Shown here: piece after piece, positions 40,766 to 49,066 of the stretch
Position numbering within the stretch: the stretch's first letter is position 1
How the letters are laid out: each line of letters opens with the position of its first letter
Assembly: GCF_014207955.1 (NCBI RefSeq)
Contig: NZ_JACHLK010000003.1
Coordinates: 372,001-436,000, forward strand
Direction: 5' to 3'
DNA: 64,000 nt
Source of the DNA: Acidovorax soli
GTDB lineage: Bacteria; Pseudomonadota; Gammaproteobacteria; Burkholderiales; Burkholderiaceae_C
Position numbers and translations under genes: made by a program
The notes under the pieces: generated by a model
Database searches by the model: none
What the model was told of the DNA's origin: nothing
What the model saw: only the letters and a program-made list of their open reading frames with translations

Positions 40766-42475
40766 ATGCAACTGACTGGTCTGGGCAAGGCGCTGATCGC
40801 GGTCATCGTCGTGGGGGCTGCCGGTTCCGTTCTGTGGAACATGGGCGGCAAGATGTGGGTGCAGGACAAGCTCGGCAAGACCGAGGCCTCGCACGAGGTG
40901 GCCAACCAAAGCAGCGGCTCGGCGCCTGCCGTGGTGGCCGGCAACAACAGCGCGCCCTCGGCTCCGGCAGCCGCCGCACCCAAGGGCGGGGCCCTGGGTT
41001 CGCCCGGCAACCCGCTCAAGGTCAGCATCGTGAGCTTTCACGGCTATGCGCCGGCCCTGGTGGCCAACGGCAACAGCCTGAAAACGCAGCCGGGCTCGAT
41101 CTTCCAGAAGGCCGGGGTGAACGTGGAGTTCATCATCCAGGACGACATTCCCACGCTGACCACCATCTTCGAGAGCAACACCGCGCAGTGCGCGTGGCGC
41201 ACCTCGGACTTCTGGGCGCAGGAGCAGCCCAACCTGATCAACACCAAGCTCGATGGCCGCGCCATCATGATCGTGGACAACACCCAGGGCGCCGATGCGG
41301 TGATCGCGCGCGACCCGGAGATCAAGCGCATCGAGGACCTGGTGGGCAAGAAGGTGGCGCTGCTCAAGTACACGCCCTCGCACGGCCTGTTCATCAACGC
41401 CATCAATAACTCCAGCCTGAGCGCCAAGCAAAAGGCCAATGTGCTGGACCGCGTGGTCTACATCAACGCCGACGAGGGCACGCCCGGCGTGCGCGCGGCC
41501 TTTGCCGCCGGCAGCGTGGACGCGGCCGTGCTGTGGGACCCGGACCTGTCGCTGGCCGTCAAGTCCACCCCCGGCGCGCGCGTGGTGTACTCCACCAAGG
41601 TGGCCACCAACCTGATCTACGACGTGATGGTGTGCAACCAGAAGCTGCTGCAGGACCCGGCCAACCAGCAGGCCTTCCAGGGCTTCGTCAAGGGCTGGAT
41701 GGACGGCGTGACCGCCGCCCGCGCCAACCCAGCGGGTGCAGCCGAGGCGCTGGTGCGCACCGAGCCTTTCTTTGACCAGCTGGCCAAGAAGGAAGGCATG
41801 CCCTTCATCAGCAGCCTGTTCTCCAACCTGGTGTGGACGGGGCTGGACGACAACGCCCGCATTCTGGGCCTGGCGGGCGACACCAACCACTATGAGCGCG
41901 TGTACCGCGAGTTCGACGCGATCTACCGCGCCGCCGGCTCGCTGGCCAACCCGAACTCGCCCGTGGTCTCGCCGCAGAACTCGTTCGACTACCGCTTCAT
42001 CAACGCCCTGCTCAAGGACAACCAGGCCGCACGCGCTGCCGCTGCCAAGCCCGAGTTCACCTTCGACACGGCCGGCATGCAAAAGGCCGAAGCCCGCCCC
42101 GCCGCGCTGACCAAGCCGGTGAGCGTGAACTTCCCCGTGGGCCAGGCCGAGCTGACCAAGAAGGCGCAGGAGGTGATCGACACCCAGGTGGTGCCCTTCA
42201 TCAACAGCAATGGCTCGGCGTACTTCGAGATCTCGGGCAACACCGATTCGACCGGCAGTGCGCAGGCCAACCAGCGCCTGTCCAAGGCGCGTGCCGATGC
42301 AGTGACCAAGTACGTGGTGACGCAGTGGGAGATCCCCGCCGCGCGCTTCAAGGTGGTGGGCAATGGCTCGAACAACCCGATCTGCAACGAAGCCAACCCC
42401 GGCGCGCTGGAGGTGGACCTGGACACCTGCCGCCAGATGAACCGCGCCACGCGCATCGCCGTGCTGGCCCGCTGA
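40766..42475 (+). CDS. Membrane-anchored ABC substrate-binding protein fused to an OmpA domain
   Basis: 569 aa; AGGAG site before the ATG. Residues about 8-27 form an uncleaved-looking N-terminal anchor (ALIAVIVVGAAGSVLWNMGG). Residues about 85-400 match NitT/TauT-type periplasmic binding proteins (PLKVSIVSFHGYAPAL, AAVLWDPDLSLAV). Residues about 450-567 are an OmpA/MotB peptidoglycan-binding domain (FPVGQAELTKKA, NTDSTGSAQANQRLSKARADAV, NRATRI). It could bind a ligand and hold the complex to the cell wall. This combination of a soluble-receptor fold with a wall anchor is unusual. Confidence 0.88.
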   Translation: MQLTGLGKALIAVIVVGAAGSVLWNMGGKMWVQDKLGKTEASHEVANQSSGSAPAVVAGNNSAPSAPAAAAPKGGALGSPGNPLKVSIVSFHGYAPALVANGNSLKTQPGSIFQKAGVNVEFIIQDDIPTLTTIFESNTAQCAWRTSDFWAQEQPNLINTKLDGRAIMIVDNTQGADAVIARDPEIKRIEDLVGKKVALLKYTPSHGLFINAINNSSLSAKQKANVLDRVVYINADEGTPGVRAAFAAGSVDAAVLWDPDLSLAVKSTPGARVVYSTKVATNLIYDVMVCNQKLLQDPANQQAFQGFVKGWMDGVTAARANPAGAAEALVRTEPFFDQLAKKEGMPFISSLFSNLVWTGLDDNARILGLAGDTNHYERVYREFDAIYRAAGSLANPNSPVVSPQNSFDYRFINALLKDNQAARAAAAKPEFTFDTAGMQKAEARPAALTKPVSVNFPVGQAELTKKAQEVIDTQVVPFINSNGSAYFEISGNTDSTGSAQANQRLSKARADAVTKYVVTQWEIPAARFKVVGNGSNNPICNEANPGALEVDLDTCRQMNRATRIAVLAR

Positions 42476-42488
42476 GGGAGCGGCAGCG

Positions 42489-43292
42489 ATGGCGCATTTC
42501 TGGAACCCCAGCCACCCGATCGCGCCCCAGACCCAGCGCATGCTGGGCGTGGGCGCCGTGGTGGCGGTGCTGGTGGCCTGGGCGCTGGTGAGCGCCTCGG
42601 GTCTGGTCAGCTCCAACCGCCTGCCCGCCCCCTGGGAGGTGGCCACGGCCTTCTACCGCCTGGCCTGGGACCCGGTGCGCCAGGAAAGCCTGCTCCTGAC
42701 CTCGGTGCTGTGGTCGGGCGGGCGCCTGGTGGTGGCCGGCATCCTGGTGATCCTGATCGGTCTGCCCATCGGCATCCTGATGGGGGCATCGCCGCGCATC
42801 AATGCCACGCTGTCGCCGCTGATCGACCCGTTCCGCTCGGCGCCCATCGTGGCGCTGCTGCCCATCATGGTGATGTGGTTCGGCATTGGCGAAGAGATGA
42901 AGATCTTCTTCCTGTTCTCGGGCGCCGTGGTCTACCTGATTCCGCTGGTGCGCGATGCGATCCGCTCGGTGCCGCAGTCGTACTGGGTGAGCGCGCGCGA
43001 CCTGGGCGCCACGCCGTGGGAGTGCATACGCCGCGCAGTGATCCCCATGGCCATGCCGCGCATCGTGGACGGCATCATCATTGCGGTGTCGGTGATGTGG
43101 ACCTACATCACCGTGGCCGAGTACGTGAACGCCAAGGAGGGCCTGGGCCAGTTGATCCAGAACGCGCGCCGCTTCTCGGCCATGGACCAGGTGTTCGCGG
43201 GCATCATCACCATCATCGCGCTGGCGCTGATCACGCACCGGCTGATGACCTGGGCCAAACGCAAGATGTTCCCGTGGGAAAGCACGGTGTGA
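42489..43292 (+). CDS. ABC transporter permease, NitT/TauT type
   Basis: 267 aa with six hydrophobic segments and the BPD_transp_1 cytoplasmic loop (VSARDLGATPWECIRRAVIPMAMPRIVDGI), the EAA-type contact with the ATPase. The start lies 13 bp after the SBP-OmpA stop. Partners: the SBP-OmpA protein outside and the ATPase gene 31 bp downstream. Substrate unknown. In place of simple nutrient import, the operon suggests the transporter may sense or supply something during envelope stress. Confidence 0.9.
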   Translation: MAHFWNPSHPIAPQTQRMLGVGAVVAVLVAWALVSASGLVSSNRLPAPWEVATAFYRLAWDPVRQESLLLTSVLWSGGRLVVAGILVILIGLPIGILMGASPRINATLSPLIDPFRSAPIVALLPIMVMWFGIGEEMKIFFLFSGAVVYLIPLVRDAIRSVPQSYWVSARDLGATPWECIRRAVIPMAMPRIVDGIIIAVSVMWTYITVAEYVNAKEGLGQLIQNARRFSAMDQVFAGIITIIALALITHRLMTWAKRKMFPWESTV

Positions 43293-43323
43293 TCGCCCTG
43301 AGACCCCATACAACAAGCCAAGC

Positions 43324-44160
43324 ATGACATCGAGCCCTGTGAGCATTTCCATCCAGATGACCGGCATCGTGCAGGAGTACCCTGCCGCCAACGGCCGGGG
43401 CGTGCTGCGCGTGATCGACGGCATCGACCTGCACCTGGAAAACCCCAGCATCAACATGCTGCTGGGCCCCTCGGGCTGCGGCAAATCGACGCTGATGCGC
43501 ATGATGGGCGGGGTGCGCCCGTTCAATGTGAAGACGCCCACCCAGGGCCGGGTGGAGATCGACGGCAAGGAGTGCCTGGACCAGCACGACGATGCGGTGA
43601 CGGTGTTCCAGCAGTATGCCAACCGGCCCGACCTGACGGTGTGGGACAACGTGGCGTTCCCGTTCACGCTCAAGCTCTGGAAAGGGCGCATCAGCCCGGC
43701 CGAGGTGAAAGAGCGTGTGGACACCATCCTCGCCGCCGTGGGCCTGGCCGACAAGAAGGCCATGCGCCCGGCACAGCTCTCGGGCGGGCAGAACCAGCGC
43801 GTGGCGCTGGCGCGTGCGCTGGTGCTGCGCCCGCGCATTCTGCTGATGGACGAGCCCTTTGGCGCACTGGACCCGCAGACGCGCGAGGAGATGCAGCGCC
43901 TGCTGCTGGCACTGTGCAAGGCCAACCCCTGCCTGGTGGTCTTCGTCACGCACGACGTGAGCGAGGCCCTGGCGCTGGGCGACCGGGTGATCGTGCTGTC
44001 GCCCCAGCCCGCCAAGATTGCCGATGACTTCATGATCCACGCCGAGCACCCGCGCTCGGAGGCCTGGGCGCGCTCGACCGAGACCCTGCGCATGCAGGAC
44101 CGCATCCTCACGTCGCTGCGCGACGCCAAGGGCCATGGCCAGATCACGCTGAGCGTATGA
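43324..44160 (+). CDS. ABC transporter ATPase, NitT/TauT type
   Basis: 278 aa. Walker A GPSGCGKST, signature LSGGQNQR, Walker B ILLMDEPFGALD and the H-loop THDVSEA are all intact, so it should hydrolyse ATP. It pairs with the permease just upstream. Its TGA overlaps the ATG of the membrane coiled-coil gene, coupling the transporter to the rest of the PspA operon. Confidence 0.92.
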   Translation: MTSSPVSISIQMTGIVQEYPAANGRGVLRVIDGIDLHLENPSINMLLGPSGCGKSTLMRMMGGVRPFNVKTPTQGRVEIDGKECLDQHDDAVTVFQQYANRPDLTVWDNVAFPFTLKLWKGRISPAEVKERVDTILAAVGLADKKAMRPAQLSGGQNQRVALARALVLRPRILLMDEPFGALDPQTREEMQRLLLALCKANPCLVVFVTHDVSEALALGDRVIVLSPQPAKIADDFMIHAEHPRSEAWARSTETLRMQDRILTSLRDAKGHGQITLSV

Positions 44161-45050
44161 AATTCGCCCCGGGCGAACGGGAAGAGCCCCCCTACATCCA
44201 GGAGTTTTTGACCAGCAAGTGGAACGTCACGGCCTCGCTGGGCGCGGCGGCGCTGGCGGTGCTGGCCTCGTTTCCCTACGGGCTGCCAGGCTTCATCTTC
44301 GTAGGCACGGCCTATGCGGCCGTGGAGGGCCTGGCCTTGCTCTACGTGCCGGGCATGTCCACCTTCCGCTACAGCGTGCGGCGCAAGTACGCGGCCATGC
44401 GCTACCAGGCGCAGATCGACAGCCTGCTCAAGGAGCTGGAGAGCCGCGGCCAGTGTGACCCCACCTCCAAGCGCATGCGCGTGTACCTGCAGACGCTGGA
44501 GCGCATCGATGCGCTGGAGCGCATGGTCAAGGCCCGCACCTGCGCGCTGAGCGTGGAAGACATCGACCGCCTGAAAGACGTGACGCGCGACTACCTGGCG
44601 CGCTGGCTGGCCATTGTGAGCGCCAACGAGCGCCAGAGCCAGCTGAGCCGCAAGGAGATCGCCGACCGCCTGCGCAGCGTGGAAGACCAGTTGGCCGCCA
44701 CCACCGACGAGCGCGAGCGCCGCCAGCTGCTGCAGGCAAAGAAGGACTACCAGCGCCTGCTGGAGAGCAGCAGCCGCCTGAGCAGCCGCATGTTCGCCAT
44801 CGAAGCGGCCATGGTCTCCATGCCGGACATCATCGAAGAAGTGTTCCAGCAGGCCGTCTCCATGCCCATGGCCAGCGATGCCTCGGCCCGGCTGCGCGAG
44901 AGCGTGGACCGCCTGGCCATCGAAGAGAACCTGGAAGCCGATATCAGCGAGGAGCTGGACACCATCGGCGTGCATGTGCCCAGCCCTGCTGCGGCCAAGG
45001 CCAGCGCCGCACCCGCGGCACCCCGCCCCGTTGCCCAATCCGTGAAATGA
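44157..45050 (+). CDS. Membrane protein with long coiled coil, function unknown
   Basis: 297 aa. Two adjacent hydrophobic stretches at about 26-62 (ASLGAAALAVLASFPYG and FIFVGTAYAAVEGLALLYV), then a helical, coiled-coil region to about 235 with many Arg/Glu heptads, and an Ala/Pro tail. ATGA overlap with the ATPase gene. Topology suggests a cytoplasmic coiled coil tethered to the inner membrane, a possible docking site for PspA. No named family recognised. Confidence 0.8.
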   Translation: MKFAPGEREEPPYIQEFLTSKWNVTASLGAAALAVLASFPYGLPGFIFVGTAYAAVEGLALLYVPGMSTFRYSVRRKYAAMRYQAQIDSLLKELESRGQCDPTSKRMRVYLQTLERIDALERMVKARTCALSVEDIDRLKDVTRDYLARWLAIVSANERQSQLSRKEIADRLRSVEDQLAATTDERERRQLLQAKKDYQRLLESSSRLSSRMFAIEAAMVSMPDIIEEVFQQAVSMPMASDASARLRESVDRLAIEENLEADISEELDTIGVHVPSPAAAKASAAPAAPRPVAQSVK

Positions 45051-45057
45051 GGCCCCG

Positions 45058-45909
45058 ATGACCACCACCGTACAGAAGTCCCATTTGCAGACGCTCGTCG
45101 ATTTCGACGAGTACACGCGCCTGATGGAGGCATCGCTCAAGGCCGCCATCGTGTCCGACGAGCCGGGCAAGCTGGTGCGCTTTTTTGCGCGCTACATCGC
45201 CTGGAACGGCTATTTCGGCTGCAGCGTGGCCTCGCTGGCCGGCAAGATCGGGTGCGCGCGCCATCTGTTCACCGACCCGGCCGAGCCCTTTCTGCCCGCG
45301 GCCGACCGCAACGTGCTGGTGGCCAGCTACATCTTCGATGCGGCGCGCGACGAGTTCGACGACCACTCCACGCGCGCCCGCGACCCGCACCGCAGCCTGG
45401 CGCAGGCCTTTCTCAAGGGCATCGTGCAGACCACCATGCCCGGGGCCGACCTGGCCACGGTGAATGCGCTGGCGGCCGAGCCCGCCTGGCTCAAGGTGCT
45501 GAACCAGGGCGTGCTGCGCGGCTACGGCGGCGGCCAGCCGGACACGCTGGATGCCATCTTCCACGCCATGGGCTACCACCTGGGCAGCGAGCTGCTGGCC
45601 GACCGCGAGTTCACCGTGATCGGCGCCACGCTGCGCGAGGCCGGCGGCAACCTGGCCGAGCGCCTGTTCCACGCCGAGGTGGACATCGGCGGCACCCGGC
45701 ACAAGGCCCTGTCCTGGGTGGGCATCCACTCGGGCGAAGGCGGTGCCGTCGAGGCCGACCACTTCGAATGGGCCACCCAGGGCGTGAACGCCGCCTTTGC
45801 CTACATCCCCCCCGCCCAGCATGCCGCCATGCTGGCCCAGGTGGAGCAGGGCTTCGTCGCCTTCGCCCAGGACCACCGCACCTTCTTCGACAACGTCAAC
45901 AACAGCTAA
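45058..45909 (+). CDS. All-helical protein, possible haem-oxygenase-like fold
   Basis: 283 aa without signal or TM segments. The C-terminal half reads like a haem-oxygenase-like/TENA bundle: YHLGSELLADREFTVIGATL and then GGAVEADHFEWATQGV, a Glu/His-rich segment similar in style to metal-binding helices of that superfamily. The N-terminal half (ARYIAWNGYFGCSVASLAGKIG) is conserved-looking but unassigned. It lies 22 bp before pspA and is co-transcribed. A haem- or iron-linked redox job is speculative; the fold itself is a moderate-confidence guess. Confidence 0.6.
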   Translation: MTTTVQKSHLQTLVDFDEYTRLMEASLKAAIVSDEPGKLVRFFARYIAWNGYFGCSVASLAGKIGCARHLFTDPAEPFLPAADRNVLVASYIFDAARDEFDDHSTRARDPHRSLAQAFLKGIVQTTMPGADLATVNALAAEPAWLKVLNQGVLRGYGGGQPDTLDAIFHAMGYHLGSELLADREFTVIGATLREAGGNLAERLFHAEVDIGGTRHKALSWVGIHSGEGGAVEADHFEWATQGVNAAFAYIPPAQHAAMLAQVEQGFVAFAQDHRTFFDNVNNS

Positions 45910-45931
45910 GCTTCAGCAAGGAAACCGCACC

Positions 45932-46636
45932 ATGGCTTCTTCCAACTTCTTCGGCCGCATCGGCAACCTGTTCTCGGGCTTTTTGTCGCTGTTCGTCTCG
46001 GGCATCGAGAAGAACAACCCCGAAATCGCCTACGAGAACTCCATCAACAGCATGAAGGCCAACTACGACCGCCTGAAGACGGCGGCGGGCGCCATCATCC
46101 GCCAGCGTGACGACGTGACCACGCGCCTGCACAACGCCAAGCAGAAGCAGGCCCAGCTCGAAGCCAACCTGCAGCAGGCCATGGACACCAACCAGGACGA
46201 CCTGGCCGTGAGCATTCTGCAGATGAAGAACGACAACGACCAGGCGGTGACCGAGCTCACGGCCGAAGCCGAGACGGCCATGGCCGAGGCCGAGAAGATC
46301 AAGGACGCGCTCTTGGAGATGAAGAGCGAGATCAAGCGCGTGGAAGAAGAGCGCGACCGCAACCTGGCCAAGCTGGCCGGCGCCAAGGCCAAGATCCAGA
46401 TTCACAACCAGCTCGAAGGCCTGTCCATCGACGCCGAGATCCGCGCGCTGGACAACGTGCGCGGCCACATCGCCAACGTGATCTCCGAAGCCAACCTGGG
46501 CGACGAGCTGCGCGGCGCCGACCTCGATGTGCGCATGAAGAGCCTGCAAAAGGGCGCCTCGCGCGCCACGGCCGAGGCGCAGCTGGCGCAGCTCAAGGCT
46601 GCACGCGCCCAGGGCGGCGCGGCCAAGCAGATGTAA
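45932..46636 (+). CDS. pspA: PspA/IM30-family membrane-remodelling protein
   Basis: 234 aa, almost entirely coiled coil. The N-terminal amphipathic helix is FFGRIGNLFSGFLSLFVSG. The protein continues with family-like INSMKANYDRLKTAAGAIIRQRD and the alanine-rich C-terminal part. PspA/Vipp1 proteins assemble ESCRT-III-like rods or rings on damaged inner membranes. Here pspA is not beside pspF, pspB or pspC but in an operon with an ABC transporter and an AAA+ ATPase, so it belongs to a distinct PspA branch. The start was chosen at ATG 45932, behind AGCAAGGA. Confidence 0.88.
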   Translation: MASSNFFGRIGNLFSGFLSLFVSGIEKNNPEIAYENSINSMKANYDRLKTAAGAIIRQRDDVTTRLHNAKQKQAQLEANLQQAMDTNQDDLAVSILQMKNDNDQAVTELTAEAETAMAEAEKIKDALLEMKSEIKRVEEERDRNLAKLAGAKAKIQIHNQLEGLSIDAEIRALDNVRGHIANVISEANLGDELRGADLDVRMKSLQKGASRATAEAQLAQLKAARAQGGAAKQM

Positions 46637-46675
46637 CAAGCCCGCAGAGCAGCTCCACCGTCGCCAAGGAACCCC

Positions 46676-48505
46676 GTGAGCACACCCTCTCCCTCCGCAG
46701 CGCCTGTCGCCACGCCCGCCTGGGTCGACACCGTGCGCCGGCGCTACCTGAGCGGCGATGCATCGGTCTTCGTGCTGTACCGCAACATCTACGACCGCAT
46801 CCTGATGGATGGCAAGTTCGTGGAGCTGGAGCAGTACCTGTTCCGCTCGCTGCTCGAGGGCAAGAAAAAGCGCGTGCTCTCGCACAGCATTGCCTCGGGC
46901 ACGAGCGCGCTGGCGGGCCGGGCCTTCGACGCCGAGGCCGAGCCCCTGGAGGGCATCGAGCAGGCACTGATGCACGAGAGCGGCACGGCCGTGGTGATCC
47001 ACTACGCGGGCTCCCTCTTCCCTGCGGGCGACCCGGGCATGATGACCATGCACGACCGCCAGGCGATCGCCAAGCTGCACCGCTGGTCGCTGAGCCCGCA
47101 GATCGGCGACAGCGACAACGTGGTCTTCCTGCTGGTCGAATCGCTGACCGAGCTGAATGCACAGATCCTCTCGAACCCGCGCATCGCCACGGTCGAGATC
47201 CCCATGCCCGGCCAGGCCGAGCGCGAGACCACCATCCGCATGGCCGACAGTTCGCTGCACGCCGACCAGGTCACGCGGCTGGCGCAGCAGGCCTCGGGCC
47301 TGCGCCTGGTGCAGCTGTTCGGCCTGCTGGGCAACGACGCCAATGCGCAGGCGCCCAACGATGCCGAGCGCGAGGCGCTGATCCAGGAGCTGATCGCCGG
47401 CACCGAGGACGCCGAGGCGCGCGCCAAGCAGTTGACCAAGCTCACCAGCGGCCAGACCAATGAGCAGATACGCCACCTGCTGCAGCCGGGCAGCAAGGCG
47501 CCGGCCAAGGGCAACAATGCCTTCGAGGAGATCGCCGCGCTGCTGCGCACGCGCAAGCGCGAGCTGGTGACACAGGAATGCTTTGGCCTGATCGAGTTCG
47601 TCGAGCCCAAGATGGGCCTGGAAGGCGTGGGCGGCATGACCATGGTCAAGGCCGAGCTGGCCGCCATTGCCGCCGCCGTGCGCTCGGGTACCGTGGCGCG
47701 CATCCCCATGGGCATTCTGGTCGTGGGGCCCATGGGCTCGGGCAAGACCTTCGTCACCAAGGCCTTCGTGCGCGAGGCCGGCATACCGGCGGTGATGCTC
47801 AAGAACATCCGCTCCAAGTGGGTGGGTGCCACCGAAAGCAACCTGGAGAAGGTGCTGGCCATGGTCAAGGCCATGGGGCCCATTGCGCTCATCATCGACG
47901 AAGGCGACCGCAGCCTGGGCGGTGAGGGCGACGAGGACGGCGGCACCTCGTCGCGCGTGACGGCGCGGCTCAAGGAGTTCATGTCGGACACCGACAACCG
48001 CGGCCAGGTGCTGTTCATCATGATGACCAACCGGCCCGACAAGCTCGACGCCGACATGAAGCGGCCCGGCCGCTTCGACACCAAGATCCCGCTGTTCTTC
48101 CCTGAAAACGGTGCCGAGCGCGCGAACATCGTGCGCGTGATCTTGAAGCGCTTTGGCAAGGCGGTGGAGCCGCTGTCGCAGCAGGAGCAGGACGATGGCG
48201 CCGATGAAGCCTGGATGGAGGCCGCGCTCGAAGACACCGAGTTCTCCAACGCCGAGCTGGAGGCACTGACCCTGCTGTCCATCGACCTGGCCGAGCGCGG
48301 CGATGGCCGGCTCACGCGCGAGGTGTTTTTGCAGGCCGCGGTGGACTACATGCCCACGCGTGACACGCTGATGATCGAGTACATGGAGCTGTTGGCCATC
48401 TCCGAGGCCTCGCGCCGCAGCCTGCTGCCCGAGAAGTTCAAGCACCGCACCACCGACGAACTGCACGCCGAGATGAAGCGCGTGCGCGCCCAGCTGCGCC
48501 TGTGA
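46676..48505 (+). CDS. Ycf46-like AAA+ ATPase
   Basis: 609 aa with a GTG start behind AAGGA. The N-terminal half (about 30-230) looks like a degenerate AAA-type domain with no P-loop. The C-terminal AAA+ domain has Walker A GPMGSGKT (351-358), Walker B ALIIDEGD with Gly after the catalytic Glu, sensor-1 [10 protein letters not shown] and arginine-finger-like MKRPGRFD. The two-domain layout resembles cyanobacterial/plastid Ycf46. It could disassemble PspA polymers, as Vps4 does for ESCRT-III; this is an inference from family and operon, not shown. Confidence 0.85.
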   Translation: MSTPSPSAAPVATPAWVDTVRRRYLSGDASVFVLYRNIYDRILMDGKFVELEQYLFRSLLEGKKKRVLSHSIASGTSALAGRAFDAEAEPLEGIEQALMHESGTAVVIHYAGSLFPAGDPGMMTMHDRQAIAKLHRWSLSPQIGDSDNVVFLLVESLTELNAQILSNPRIATVEIPMPGQAERETTIRMADSSLHADQVTRLAQQASGLRLVQLFGLLGNDANAQAPNDAEREALIQELIAGTEDAEARAKQLTKLTSGQTNEQIRHLLQPGSKAPAKGNNAFEEIAALLRTRKRELVTQECFGLIEFVEPKMGLEGVGGMTMVKAELAAIAAAVRSGTVARIPMGILVVGPMGSGKTFVTKAFVREAGIPAVMLKNIRSKWVGATESNLEKVLAMVKAMGPIALIIDEGDRSLGGEGDEDGGTSSRVTARLKEFMSDTDNRGQVLFIMMTNRPDKLDADMKRPGRFDTKIPLFFPENGAERANIVRVILKRFGKAVEPLSQQEQDDGADEAWMEAALEDTEFSNAELEALTLLSIDLAERGDGRLTREVFLQAAVDYMPTRDTLMIEYMELLAISEASRRSLLPEKFKHRTTDELHAEMKRVRAQLRL

Positions 48506-48509
48506 CGCC

Positions 48510-48830
48510 ATGCGCAGCGACGGCGCCCCCGATGTCCACGCCCTGGCCAAGGACCAGGTGCGCCGGGCCCTGACCGCCGCCAAGAACGGCAAGCACTGGG
48601 GCTGGCAGGAGGTCTCGGAGCTGCTCACCGAACTGGGCATCGACCAGACCGCCAACAACCTGACCACCAAGCAAAGCCGGGGCGCCTTCAAGGCCGCCGA
48701 CTTTCTGCTGTTGCTGCGCAGCATGGGCGTGACCCAGCTGGACCTGTCGCAGCTGGAGATCCCCGGCCTGGCGCCGGCCACCCGCAAGGTGGAAGCCAAC
48801 AAAAAGGCACGACTGACCAAACCTGGATAA
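48510..48830 (+). CDS. DUF6471-like small protein, last gene of the PspA operon
   Basis: 106 aa, 4 bp after the AAA+ stop. The segment WGWQEVSELLTELGIDQTANNLTTKQSRGAFKAADFLLLLRSMGV closely resembles the DUF6471 pattern (Leu-rich helix, GI..., N-L-K-RG-F..., F-L-L, GV), recalled rather than searched. A helix-turn-helix-like fold is possible, so the protein may regulate the operon. The C-terminus is short and basic. Confidence 0.7.
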   Translation: MRSDGAPDVHALAKDQVRRALTAAKNGKHWGWQEVSELLTELGIDQTANNLTTKQSRGAFKAADFLLLLRSMGVTQLDLSQLEIPGLAPATRKVEANKKARLTKPG

Positions 48831-49066
48831 GCCTATTGGCTTTCCGAAAAGGAAGACAATCCGGCTTTTGCCATGCACCGGGGCCCACCGCCCCCCGCCT
48901 CACCTGCCCCACCGGGCAAGGCCAGGCCTCCACCCCCAAACCATGGCACCCATGGCATCCGGGTTGGATCCCATGCAATCAACGCATTAACCCTCACTCC
49001 GACAGCTCTCTCCTTGGAGTAAGCTCATTTTCGGCATTTGCTGAGAATCTCCTGCAGGATTTCCGT

